Part shown: in pieces, positions 33,855-46,160 of the stretch
Numbering within the stretch: position 1 is the first letter of the stretch
How the letters are laid out: every line of letters begins with the position of its first letter
From: Halichondria panicea
Taxonomy: Eukaryota > Porifera > Demospongiae > Suberitida > Halichondriidae
Assembly (NCBI RefSeq): GCF_963675165.1
Contig: NC_087377.1
Coordinates: forward strand, 15,000,198-15,064,197
Length of the DNA: 64,000 bases
Direction of reading: 5' to 3'
The notes under the pieces: model-generated
What the model saw: the letters and a program-made list of their open reading frames with translations, nothing else
What the model was told of the DNA's origin: nothing
Database searches by the model: none
Position numbers and translations under genes: made by a program

Positions 33855-34404
33855 TAACAAGAAAAATGCATCTTGTAATGCCCACACATCACAGGTAACA
33901 CTTCTTGTATAATTATTATAATTATGTATAATGAATTGTTCTGCCTCTTATTATATATAGACTGATGTGACAATGTTAATAAGTGCTGGCAGTAAAGGTG
34001 GTTCCCTGTATCACAAATCCAGAGCTAAGTGCAATTTTTTTGTCGGTGGAAATGTTTTCAACTCTTCAACTAAGCATTTCCCCCAATTTTAAAGTGTTCT
34101 ATGAAAAGAATAAAGGGATTCTTGTTAAAGCCAACGGAAACGTCAATATGTATGGGATATGTAACTGTATACACTGTCAGATGCCTATTAGCACTACCGT
34201 ACGAAAGTACCAGAATGGCAGTTGATGAATACGAATAAAAAAACCTCTCTCATAATTATATACCGTAATGTGTATTGCATAACGTCAACATCACACTTGC
34301 CATTCTTCACTAGATATTTCACGTTGGTGACAAACAAGAACTTGCACTGGAAATAGAAACAGCAATGTTGGTGCATTTAATGGACTATCTCCAAATTGTG
34401 AAGG
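33855..34404 (+). pseudogene. Q3: dead IgGFc exon remnant without minisatellite
   Basis: A signal exon end lies at about 33862-33895 (CTTGTAATGCCCACA). Exon 2 remnants lie at 33961-34240 (ITNPELSAI, KGILVKANGNVNMYGI, RMAVDEYE). Half of a CCP exon lies at about 34330-34404 with a GT donor. The body of the IgGFc domain is missing. At the position where Q1, Q4 and Q5 carry the 49-bp repeats (about 34070) the sequence is continuous. Confidence 0.7.
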
Positions 34405-34460
34405 TACAATAGCATAGATACTCACACATAAATTCCTTTATATGATCATTTCTGCTACAG

Positions 34461-35165
34461 CTATAACATGCCCTCCACTTTCTAATCCAACCAACGGCTC
34501 CGTTTCTTATTCGAATGTGCCTGGTCAAAATAACAGCTACGATTTCAATGTAATGGCTACCTACAATTGTGACACTGGGTTTTCTCTGGTTGGTGATCAA
34601 ACAAGGACATGTACTGGAGATGGCAACAGTACTACAGGTGCTTTTAATGAAGTGCCTCCAACTTGTGAACGTAAGTGCATACTTCAATTTTGAAATCTAA
34701 AAACTCCCTTCAACCTCCTTCCAGCTATAACATGCCCTACTCTGCTCTTCCCAAACAATGGCAGTATTGACTTTGGTGGAGCCTCACCAGAAGAAAACAG
34801 CACCTATGCTTTTAATGTGGTTGCTACCTACAATTGTGACACTGGATTTTCTCTGGTAGGTGACCAAACAAGGACGTGTACTGGAGATGGCAACAGCACT
34901 ACTGGAGCTTTTGATAGATTGTCTCCAACTTGTGAACGTAAGTGCATACTTCTATTTTAAAATCTAAAAACTTTCTTCAATCTCCTTCCAGCCATAATGT
35001 GCCCCGCTCTGCTCTTCCCAAACAACGGCAGTATTGACTTTGGTGGAGCCTCACCAGAAGAAAACAGCACCTATTCTTTTAATGTGGTTGCTACCTACAA
35101 TTGTGACACTGGATTTTCTCTGGTTGGTGATCAAACAAGGACATGTACTGGAGATGGCAATAACA
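34461..35165 (+). pseudogene. Orphan CCP exons, last one truncated
   Basis: Two complete CCP exons, 34461-34670 (type b/j-like front) and 34725-34937, are followed by 34992 to about 35160, which loses its last third. All are phase 1 and open (LFPNNGSIDFGGASPEENST, GFSLVGDQTRTCTGDG). They resemble the two peculiar modules of G2. No start, TM exon or intact large exon accompanies them. The break at about 35158-35165 is where sequence switches to the G4 upstream flank. Confidence 0.75.
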
Positions 35166-35695
35166 TTATTAAGTAACTTCCATTATTGTCACGGGGAACG
35201 ATTAACTTTATTCATGTATGCATGCATGTGGTGCCCTAAAATTAACACAAGCACAAAATAGATCACACCGACTGGTACAGCCACAGCCTAACTCTGCTTT
35301 AGCCGTAGTCTGTAGCAAAATTAATTGTGATAATTATTGATCTCACAACCTTTTCTTAGGCATCATACTACGTAAAACATGCATTAATAGCTTTTACGGA
35401 TGACTTCATGGTCTTGTTTACTTTGATGGGCTCAAGAAACCTTATGCCCTTATTGGATGTGTTAGTGATTCGCAACAAAGTCACTCCTACCTACATAATA
35501 GCATGGCTCGCATACCTTGCACAGGTGTACATGTATGAATTTAATGAGCTATTTAATGAGGTACAGAATTGGGCTATACCAAGGTATAGCCCAGAATTGC
35601 TACTCTGGACCATGACAATATTCACTGATATATCAAAGTGTGCATGCACCTCATTCGAACCATACCGATATCAAACCAATCTTGTTTTCGTGTGT

Positions 35696-35785
<90 letters not shown>

Positions 35786-36124
35786 CCCCACTTTGAACCA
35801 ACTACTAATTGCATGGATACAAACATTTACAAACATTTTCATCTTTATTGCTATCTAGTCAGACACATTCGAGCTTGTATCATTAGCTAGGCCTCAGGAA
35901 ACCTACACTCTAATGCAAGTACCTAGAATGAAGCCAATGAAGTGTGTTATTGTCACTCCTACTTGTATTGAGTGACATACCTCACATACCTTCCAGGAAC
36001 TAGCTATCATTTATTAGTGCATGTGGTAGACCTCTACAAGAAATTGTAATTTATAGCTAATCTAGTGAGCATTGTTTGTCTCACTGAATAGACAGTTAAT
36101 CAGTAACTAGATCTAGCTGCTAAA
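35166..36124 (+). promoter_or_regulatory. Type A upstream region of G4
   Basis: Duplicate of 21081-21957. No exon. Includes the expanded TG tract, a short duplicated TGGGCTATACCAAGGTATAG segment near 35570-35592 that can form a hairpin, and the conserved block before the ATG. Confidence 0.5.
35699..35784. repeat. Expanded (TG)n microsatellite, about 43 units
   Basis: An unbroken TG tract of about 86 nt, against about 9-10 units at the same place before G1 (131-149) and G3 (21599-21620). Confidence 0.95.
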
Positions 36125-39100
36125 ATGAGACACAGAATTGCTACTCTGATCCTGACAATAATCGCGATCACATTTGTTCACAAGAAAGCATCCTGCAGTA
36201 CTCAAATCACAGGTAGGACGAAAAAATTTAGGCCTTAAATTTAAATTTGAATTGTCTATTGATCCTAGATGTGACCCCATCAAGTGCTGGCAATAGATTT
36301 GTGGTCGGTTTCCCCATAAATTTTGCTGAAGCAGAACAGTTGTTCTTATCCATCACAAACCCAGAGTCAAGTGCTGTTAGCTTCACAGTCACTCCAATTG
36401 ATTTTAGCGGTAGTGTTTCAGCATCTTCTGCTACTGTAAACATCCCATCCAGTTTTGAAGTTGTATCTATTAATGAAAGGGACAAGGGGATCCTTGTTGA
36501 AGCTAACGGAAACATCAATGTGTATGGGCTGTCTTATGATTCAGGTTCTGCAGATGCCTATTTAGCATTACCATGTACTGTAATGGCAGTGGATGAATAC
36601 GAATATTATGGAATCTCCTATGGAACCTTTTGTAGTATTATTTTGGTGGTGGCTTGTGAAAATGAAACTGTTATCAAATTCAATTCCTCAACAATAACAC
36701 TCAATAGTATGGAAACCTATCAGATGGAAAGTAGTGATAATGATCTCACAGGAACAAGAATAACAAGCTCCAAACCTTTGTCTGTATTTAGCGGACATGA
36801 TTGTGCTAATATTCCTCAAGGTAACGAAGCTTGTGATCACCTGGTTGAACAAGTGCCTCCGACTGTGACATGGGGCTCAAAATTCTTCGTAGCATCTCTT
36901 GAGGGTAGATCTTCTGGTGAACGTATTCGTGTTCTTAGTGCCCGAGCAGCAAGTGTAGCTGTGAATTGCAACACTAATGTATCAGTCAGTGAATTCCAGT
37001 TACAGAGTGGAGGGAGCTACCGAGAATTTGAAATACTTATTAACAGTTTCTGTAGCATTGAATCCACTTCACCAGTACTGGTCGCACAGTATGCATATGG
37101 TGGTGAGAGTGATGGCGTGGGAGACCCATTCATGATGATAATCCCTCCAATTGAGCAGTTTACAAATAACTATTTAGTCGAGAGTTTCACTAATTTCATA
37201 TCCAACCATGTCACGGTGTATGTTTCTTCTGAGTTTTTTCAAACTGCACAAATATTTTTAGACAATTCCATTGTTACTGACTGGAGGAATGTTGTCTGTG
37301 CAAGTGGAGAGATTTGTGGCCATATAAGTAGAACAAATGTGTCTACTGGAGCTCATTCTGTCCGCCATCAAAACAGCTCAGCTGTTCTAGGTGTTTCAGT
37401 GTATGGATTCGGTATAGACAATTCTTATGGCTACCCTGGAGGGATGAGATTATCTCCCATACATTGCAACTGTGGTCAAAATTCTATTTGTTTGAATAAC
37501 ATGGGACAGTTTAACTGTAGCTGTTTGATTGGATTTGGTGCTAAATGGACTGGAACTGATGGATTCACCTGTAATGGTAAGTTGATATAGTAATAGAAGA
37601 GGTAATTTACTGTTTCATTGCAGCCATAACTTGTCCTCTCTCAACTGCTCCCACCAATGGCTCCGTGACATACAGTGCCACTGCTGATGAAAACGACACC
37701 TATGCCTTTGATGTGGTAGTTACTTACAGCTGTTTCGTGGGATTTTCTCTTGTCGGGGACAATACAAGAACTTGCACTGGAGATGGCAGTAGCACTACTG
37801 GTGCATTTAGTGGAATTGATCCAACTTGTGAACGTGAGTGACACCATTGTTTTAGCTTACACTAATTTTCCTATGCAGCCGTAACCTGTTCTCCTTTGAT
37901 GAGCCCAACCAATGGCACTGTGTCTTATGGCGGAGTTGCTACTGATGTAAATGGCAACTTTACGTTCAATGTAACGGCTACTTACAGTTGTGACACTGGG
38001 TTTGCTCTGGTTGATAACAGCTCAAGGATTTGCACCGGAGACGGGATGAGTGTCAATGGTGGCTTTAATGGAACAGCTCCAACTTGTGACCGTGAGTGCT
38101 CTTCACACACTTAAACTTGCAACTGTAAACCCTCTCTCCAACTGTCTACAGCTATAACCTGCCCTGCTGTGGCAGCGCCAAGTAGTGGCAGCGTTGAATT
38201 TGGTGGAGCCTCATCTGATGGAAACAGCAACTATGCCTTTGATGTGGTAGCTAATTACAATTGTGATAATGGATTTTCTCTGGTTGGTAATAGCTCGAAG
38301 ACGTGTACTGGAGATGGCAGTAGCACTACTGGTGCTTTTGATGGAGCAGCTCCAACTTGTGAACGTAAGTGCATATGCTTCTGTTAACAACTCCCGTAAC
38401 AGTCCACCCACCTACCAGCTATAACCTGCCCTGGTGTTCCCATACCAAACAACGGTACTATTGACTTTGGTGGCGCCTCACGTGAGGAAAATGGCACCTA
38501 TATTTTTGCTGTGGTGGCTACCTACAGTTGTGACACTGGGTTTTCTCTTGTCGGGGATAGCACAAGAACTTGCACCGGAGATGGCAGTAGCACTACTGGT
38601 GTTTTTGATGGTATAGCTCCAATATGTGCAGGTAAGAAAACTTACACTATATTCTACGAGTTGTATAGGCTCTTCTCTACTACAGCTATAACATGCCCAC
38701 CACTTTCCAACCTAATCAATGGCTCTCTGTCTTATTCGAATGTGCCTGGTCAAGGCAACAGCCATGCTTTCAATGCCGAGGCTACCTACAGTTGTGATAC
38801 TGGATTTTCACTAGTTGATAACAGCACAAGGACTTGCACTGGAGATGGAAGTAGCACTAATGGTTCTTTTGATGGAGAAGCACCAACTTGTGAAGGTGAG
38901 TGCATAAAAATCGCTAAACTGTGCTCTAATATTCTATATACAGTCATTACCTGCTCTCCTCTGAGCGATCCTTCCAATGGCACTGTGGCTTACAACGTTG
39001 AGAGTTTAGAGTTTGGATCGCAAGCTATCTACAATTGTATCACTGGGTTTTTTCTAGTTGGTAATACGATCAGGACTTGTACTGGAGACGGCAGTAACAC

Positions 39101-42100
39101 TACTGGTTATTTTGATGGAGAAGCACCAACTTGTGAAGGTGAGCATATGAAAGCACTAAACTGTACTCTATTATTCTATATACAGTCATAACTTGCCCTC
39201 CGCTGAACGATCCTTCCAATGGCTCTGTGACTTACAATGTTGATTTAGAGTTTGGATCACAAGCTATCTACAATTGTAACACTAGATTTTTTCTAGTTGG
39301 TAATACGACCAGGACTTGTACTGGAGACGGCAGTAACACTACCGGTTATTTTGATGGAGAAGCACCAACTTGTGAAGGTAAGCGTATTATAAAAGTTTGT
39401 TTAAAAGAAAGCATCCTGTAGTGCCCAAATAACAACAGGTATAGGATAAAAAGTGCATGTTTAAAGCTTTAAACGAATTGTTTATTGATCCTAGATGTGA
39501 CTCTATCAAGTTCTGGCAACACATATGTAGTCGGTTTCCCCAGAAATGTTGCTGAAGCAGAACAGTTGTTCTTATTCATCACAAATCCAGAGTCAAGTGC
39601 TGTTAGTTTCATAGTCACTCCAATCAATTTTAGCGGTAGCGTTTCGACATCTTCAACTACTGTAAACATCCCATCAAGTTTTGAAGTTGTATCTATTAAT
39701 GAAAGGGACAAGGGGATCCTTGTTGAAGCTAATGGAAACATCAATGTGTATGGGCTGTCTTCTGCTTCAGGTTCTGCAGATGCCTATTTAGCATTACCAT
39801 GTACTGTAATGGCAGTGGATGAATACGAATATTATGGAATCTCGTATGATATACGTGGTAGTAGCTTTCCTAGCGTGATATTGTTGGTGGCTTGTGAAAA
39901 TGAAACTGTTGTCAAATTCAATCCTTCAACAATAATAACACTCAATAGTTTGGAAACGTATCAGCTTGAAAGTAGTACTCAGGATCTCACAGGAACAAGA
40001 ATAACAAGCTCCAAACCTTTGTCTGTGTTTAGTGGATCTGATTGTGCTAATGTTCCTCAAGATATAAACTACTGTGACCACCTGGGTGAACAAGTGCCTC
40101 CGACTGTGACATGGGGCTCAAAATTCCTCGTAGCATCTCTTGAGGGTAGATCTTCTGGTGAACGTATTCGTGTTCTTAGTGCCCGAGCAGCAAGTGTAGC
40201 TGTGAATTGCAACACTAACGTATCAGTCAGTGAATTCCAGTTACAGAGTGGAGGGAGCTACCGAGAATTTGAAATACTTATTAACAGTTTCTGTAGCATT
40301 GAATCCACTTCACCAGTACTGGTCGCACAGTATGCATATGGTAGTACGAGTGATGGCGTGGGAGACCCGTTCATGATGATAATCCCTCCAATTGAGCAGT
40401 TTACAAATAATTATTTAGTCGAGAGTTTAACTAATTTCATATCCAACCATGTCACGGTGTATGTTTCTTCTGAGTTTTTTCAAACTGCACAAATATTTTT
40501 AGACAATTCCATTGTTACTGACTGGAGGAATGTTGTCTGTGCAAGTGGAGAGATTTGTGGCCATATAAGTAGAACAAATGTGTCTACTGGAGCTCATTCT
40601 GTCAGCCATCAAAACAGCTCAGCTGTTCTAGGTGTTTCAGTGTATGGATTCGGTATAGACAACTCTTATGGCTACCCAGGAGGGATGAGATTATCTCCCA
40701 TACATTGCAACTGTGGTCAAAATTCTATTTGTTTGAATAACATGGGACAGTTTAACTGTAGCTGCTTGATTGGATTTGGTGCTAAATGGACTGGAACTGA
40801 TGAATTCACCTGTAATGGTAAGTTGATATAGTAATAGAAGAGGTAATTTACTGTTTCATTGCAGCCATAACTTGTCCTCTCTCAACTGCTCCCACCAATG
40901 GCTCCGTGACATACAGTGCCACTGCTGATGAAAACGACACCTATGCCTTTGATGTGGTAGTTACTTACAGCTGTTTCGTTGGATTTTCTCTTGTCGGGGA
41001 CAATACAAGAACTTGCACTGGAGATGGCAGTAGCACTACTGGTGCATTTAGTGGAATTGATCCAACTTGTGAACGTGAGTGACACCATTGTTTTAGCTTA
41101 CACTAATTTTCCTATGCAGCCGTAACCTGTTCTCCTTTGATGAGCCCAACCAATGGCACTGTGTCTTATGGCGGAGTTGCTACTGATGTAAATGGCAACT
41201 TTACGTTCAATGTAACGGCTACTTACAGTTGTGACACTGGGTTTGCTCTGGTTGATAACAGCTCAAGGATTTGCACCGGAGATGGGATGAGTGTCCACGG
41301 TAGTTTTAATGGAACAGCTCCAACTTGTGACCGTGAGTGTACTCTTCACACACTTAATTTGCAACTATTAACCCTCTCCAACTGTCTACAGCTATAACCT
41401 GCCCTGCTGTGGCAGCGCCTAGTAGTGGATTTTTTAGTAGTGGAGCCTCATCTGATGGAAACAGCAACTATGCTTTTAATGTGGTAGTTAATTACAATTG
41501 TATTAATGGATTTTCTCTGGTTGGTAATAGCTCGAGGATGTGTACTGGAGATGGCAGTAGCACTACTGGTGCTTTTGATGGAGCAACTCCAACTTGTGAA
41601 CGTAAGTGCATAATTATGCTTCTGTTATTGGATATTTTAACTCCCCTCCCACCTCACCCCACCAGCTATAACTTGCCCTGGTGTTCCCACACCAAACAAC
41701 GGCAATATTGACTTTGGTGGAGCCTCACTTGATGAAAATGGCACATATATTTTTGCTGTGGTGGCTACCTACAGTTGTGACACTGGGTTTTATCTGGTTG
41801 GTAACGACTCACGGACTTGCACTGGAGATGGCAGCAGTATTATTGGTACTTTTGATGGGTCGGCTTCAATTTGTCAGCGTGAGTTACATGCATGGCTTTA
41901 AATTACATGCCGAATCACACCTATTCTTTTTTCAAAAGTTATCACCTGCCCTCCGTTGACTATTCCTTCTAATGGTGCTGTGACATACAATTCTACTGCT
42001 GATGAAAACGGCAACTATGATTTTTCTGTGATGGCTACCTACAATTGTGACACTGGCTTTTTTCTGGTTGGTGACAACTCAACAACTTGCACTGGAAACG

Positions 42101-43015
42101 GCAGTAGCATTACTGGTGCCTTCAATGGCCTAGTTCCAATCTGTGAAGGTAAGCTATAATAACAATTTTAGGGATTCAATTTGAATAAGCATTTCTGCTA
42201 CATACAGCTATAACATGCCCACCACTTTCCAATCCAACCAACGGCTCTCTGTCTTATTCAAATGTGCCTGATCAAAACAACAGCTATGCTTTCAATGTAA
42301 TGGCTACCTACAGCTGCAACTCTGGGTTTTCTCTGGTTGGTAACAAGACAAGGAATTGCTCTGGAGATGGCAGTAGTACTATTGGTTCATTTGATGTGTC
42401 TGCTCCAACTTGCAAAGGTAAATACTATAATACTTCTGTGTTTGGAAACAAACTAATTTTGCAGCAATAACATGTTCTCCTATTGCCGACCCAATTAATG
42501 GGACTGTAATCTATTCTACTGAGGCTGATGGTTTGGGAAATTATGTCTTCAATGTGACGGCTAATCATAGTTGTGACACTGAGTTTACTCTGGTTGGTAA
42601 CAACCCAAGGACTTGCAGTGGAGATGGAAGTAGCATTACCGGTGCATTTGATGGAGAGGATCTGAAATGTGAAGGTGCAAACAGTATGAGTGTGTACAGA
42701 TTATAATGACAATAAGGCAAACCCTACTGTACATAATTCCTTTAACGACAAAAAAAACATTGATACAATTTTAAGTACTTCATAATTATAGGCTCTCGTA
42801 AGTAATGAAAAACAATGAATTTGTGTTTTTACTCATGCACAGTTTTAGTTGCCTCTTCTGCATCACTTATCCGAGATGTTGTCATACCTGTTGTGAGTGT
42901 GGTGGCTGTACTAGCTCTAGTTGTACTGGGTGGAGCTGTCTATGGATATATTCAAGTGATAAGTCATCTGTTGAAGTTAAAAAAGCCTGAAACTGGGACT
43001 GCTAAACTACTGTAA
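36125..43015 (+). CDS. G4: fused gene with two IgGFc-EGF units, 7 + 7 CCPs and TM
   Basis: Open spliced frame of about 1937 aa. Exons: 36125-36212 signal; 36269-37576 IgGFc-EGF; CCP 37624-37833, 37879-38091, 38152-38364, 38419-38631, 38686-38895, 38944-39138, 39186-39377; 39495-40817 second IgGFc-EGF; CCP 40865-41074, 41120-41332, 41392-41601, 41666-41878, 41939-42148, 42208-42417, 42465-42674; TM 42843-43015. Architecture and fossil signal exon match G3, so the fusion happened before these two genes separated. All internal exons are symmetric in phase 1. The predicted product is a two-headed type I membrane protein. Confidence 0.84.
36269..37576 (+). other. G4 first IgGFc-EGF exon
   Basis: Almost identical to the first exon of this type in G3 over the whole length, with few replacements (for example SIDNSYGYPGG region, GAKWTG in the EGF end). 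Confidence 0.88.
37624..39377 (+). other. G4 first CCP block, 7 exons
   Basis: Types a/e, f, g, h/a, b, c, c. The two adjacent type c exons (38944-39138 and 39186-39377) are a tandem duplicate; the first is three nucleotides longer. The h/a exon ends VFDGIAPICAG like exons 8 and 11 of G1. Confidence 0.83.
39394..39442 (+). pseudogene. Fossil signal-peptide exon end inside a G4 intron
   Basis: AAAGCATCCTGTAGTGCCCA occurs in the intron between the CCP at 39377 and the second IgGFc exon, as in G3. Confidence 0.8.
39495..40817 (+). other. G4 second IgGFc-EGF exon
   Basis: An open 1323-nt exon. It has an insertion in the middle (YDIRGSSFPSVILLVACENE), also present in G6 but not in the other exon of G4. 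One change turns CDHLVEQ into CDHLGEQ. The EGF module is intact. Confidence 0.88.
40865..42674 (+). other. G4 second CCP block, 7 exons
   Basis: Types a/e, f, g, h, i, j, k. The type g exon (41392-41601) is 3 nt shorter than usual and diverged (SSGFFSSGASSDGN). In the k exon TGFDLV has become TEFTLV. Confidence 0.82.
42843..43015 (+). other. G4 last exon: TM helix and tail
   Basis: The same helix and tail as G1 and G3 (SLIRDVVIPVVSVVAVLALV then KLKKPETGTAKLL). Confidence 0.85.
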
Positions 43016-43233
43016 TCTTTAACAGTCTGTGCAAAACTAATAATTATCACTGTCAACAGTACGTCATTTATATTTAAGTAGATAGAGGTCTTTGGGTATG
43101 AAACACTAACTTATCGTTTAATTTGTGATTCTATAATGCTCTATACCAATGAGCTCAATTTTATGTTGGTTTCGATCGAATAAAATTTGTTTTTCATATA
43201 CGTCTTGTCCACGTCCACTGACAATACTATAAG
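43016..43233. other. 3' flank after G4, first part
   Basis: Matches the flank after G1 up to ACTATAAG, where an insertion begins. The flank resumes at 44801. Confidence 0.55.
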
Positions 43234-44807
43234 CATAGATAGTGTAGTAAGAGGGATTGGAAACGGGATCACGTGGGCTTATCAATGCAATGTAATGAAC
43301 TTGGGGCCTTGCGGACAATCCAGGCTGCGCGTAACGCAGCTATAAGCGCTAAATCACGCCCGTCCAGAGATACAAAGACAAGGTTTTCTCCTGTTCTAGG
43401 ACAAAGGTAAAGCACTAAAACTAGTAGCAGTATTTATTAGAGCCTCTCTTACCATGTAGGTACTTATTATTTATTGGGACCTTATTTACCAGTCTTATAT
43501 CAGAAATTGGCGGCATTTTCAAACTGGAATGACTTTCTGTACCTATATCTTTTTTGTTATACAAGCAATATTAAAGATTGATGATGTTGTTGATAAAGAA
43601 TTAGGTAAGGAATGAAATGGTGTGAGTTGGCCCTGCTAAGTACTAAGAAAAGTTCACAACATGGTGATAAAATGACAAATTGACCTAAATTTATGTCCAC
43701 TTTTCCGTACCTCTCTTTGGCATATAATTTGTCGTGAGTATTTCTAAATGCCTTTATATTATAGTGAGTGCTGTATATTGTGCAATAGACACCTTCATTT
43801 GACTGAACAAAGCCTTATTTTGGCAGTAGCTGTGATGTTTAGTCTACATGTATATTTACAAATTGACGTACGTACATGTATATACTGGTCATACGTTATT
43901 ATGTTACTACCGTCTTGTTTACTTACCCATGGGTGATATATACTATAGGGTTGGAGAATGAATACCTGGACAACTGGGATACTGGGAAAAATCTGTTTCT
44001 AGCCGTAAGGAGCTTAAGATGCTGTAGTGATGCCACAAGGACTGAAGTTTACAGTCAGGTACGTATATATACAATGTGTATTGTAAACCTAAAACTCCCC
44101 TCGTCCCTTTGCAGTCAAATCATTCATTGACATGGTAGGGGACCTGTTCATCCTCCCTGACGCAAGTGCCTTTCTGAGTGAGCGAATCGGCTAGAACCCT
44201 CTCGAAATGTTTAACTACATTTCTATTTGATGCACATAATTATTTTTTTATGTGTGATCAAACAACCATAATTATAATTATGAATCGAATCAACTAAATC
44301 AACTCTATAATACTAAGAGTATAAGAGTGTGAATACACAATACGCTAAAGTGATCAAGCTATTAAATTGTATTTCCCTCGTAAATCATCCATTCATAGCT
44401 ACAACTTTGTTGCTAAAGTCAGTGCAGTTACATGATGCTGGCACTGCTAAATATCTTGAATCCTTCGTCTTCACAAACAGAGGCTTAGTGGCTTCTCTCG
44501 ATCTCAGTAGAGTGTTTCTCTGTATTAATATTAATTAAAAGGGACAATATTAAATTGGACAAGCAAGCTATACAAATGTAGACTGGTATTTTGGACTTAT
44601 ACCTTCAATGCTCATCACTGCTTTTTAGCTCTAGCTCTTCTCAAGTCTCATATGCTGTCTGTCTGCTCTGTAATCTGTGCTGCCATCCCATATATCCCAA
44701 GGTGTATTATTAGCTTCCGGTGCAGTGAATTAACTTCCTGCGCAGCCTGGACTGGCTGACGATTGCCATCCGTTTCCAATCCCTTTCTACACTATCTATG
44801 CTATAAG
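43227..44807. mobile_element. 1.57-kb element with TIRs in the G4 3' flank
   Basis: Element 43234-44800 begins CATAGATAGTGTAGTAAGAG and ends with the near-inverse (CTTTCTACACTATCTATG); about 31-33 bases pair. A further shared motif, TCCAGGCTGCGC, lies inside both ends. CTATAAG flanks both sides and is single in the G1 counterpart (near 7880). The left TIR region is GC-richer than its surroundings. Inside, possible exons at about 43948-44056 (ENEYLDNWDTGKNLFLAVRS) and 44112-44193 (FIDMVGDLFILPDASAFLSE, then a stop) look coding but I do not recognise them. No transposase is seen. Confidence 0.75.
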
Positions 44808-45254
44808 TCTGTAGTCTGTATGGATGTCATTAATTTCACATTTTAAAGAATTTATTACCAGCAAAATGTGCTAAACAGTGCAAAATCTAGACCTGCATGT
44901 GAACACCTTGAAAATTAATGTGCACTTACAACTAGATCTAGCTATAATTATATAAAAGTAGGGAGCATTGATATTGTGGCGTAAGAAGATAGTTTGACAA
45001 AGAGGAGCTTTTACTTGCATACATGGCCTTGGAGGGGGAGCTGAGACATATGCACCACGAAATTATCTAAGCATAAGCATTGCAAGATTATCACCAAAAA
45101 TAAAAGGGGACCCCAGCACTCTGCTTCTGACTGGTCTAAGCATATTATTATAGATAGAACTCTTCCTTTTCTATCTATGGTCTAAGTCAGTGACAATGCA
45201 GTTAAATGAGCTATATAATACTACTTTAACTATGGACTCATAATTATAATTATA
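44808..45254. other. 3' flank after G4, second part
   Basis: Continuation of the shared flank; includes the empty site of the 8306-8580 MITE near 45228. Confidence 0.5.
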
Positions 45255-46160
45255 CATTTGCTCACAAGAATGTGTAATACCCAAATCACAAGTAGAATTC
45301 TTGAATTGTCCATTGCTTCATCTTATAGATGTGAAGTGCTGGCAACAACTCTCTCGTTGACTTCCCTAGTTAGTGGTCAATTGCAATGGGATAATTTCTT
45401 ATTCATCTACAAACCTAATATTTTCCCGGTCACAATTGATCGTGGGAGCATTTCAATTTCTTCAATCATCCAGTTTTTGGGGGGATCTTTGTTGAAGCTG
45501 ATGTAAATGAAAGCACCGCAGGTGCTGATGCCTCGGTGGAGATGCTAAGCTACATAACATAAAGCTACTAATAGCTTTTATACGCACGACATGTTGAACT
45601 TGCTGCATGCAAACTCAAGGAGTGGGTAATGATCAACCATGATTGTTGTTAAAAACGATCGATGCCAAAAGTTCAAGTCTAAAATTAACTGTCCTAATGG
45701 CTGCATTAGCAGAGCCTTGCAGTTCTCTTCTCACTCTTGCAGCTACCAATAGCTAGCGTTCTAGTACAGAGTTAACTACTAAGTAGAATAGCAACACTCG
45801 GTAAACAAGTTTGGCTACGTGCTCTTCTGAAAAGGCTGCAATGGCATTCCAAGTAAGGCATAACTCGAGAACGAAGCATTATTCACGAATTAAAATCCAA
45901 GTAAACATGACTAGAAGCCTATAGAAACTCTTACTTGCACTTGATTCATCCTTGAGCAGCTGTAGCAGTCTACACACACACACACACAGACACACAAACA
46001 CACTACCGTATACCTCGCTTGCGCATGCGCACTGAGGCATAATTATAAGATCAAGGATGTATACTATTTTCTGCAGACATGTTACAGTGTATATACTATG
46101 ATGGCAGTGGATGAACGAATTATTATGGAGTCTCATATGATGCCGGGATCATTGGTATAA

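Noticed and set aside
35640..35890. Open frames with long runs of Cys-Val or Thr-His
   Set aside because: Translations of the TG/CA microsatellite, not proteins.
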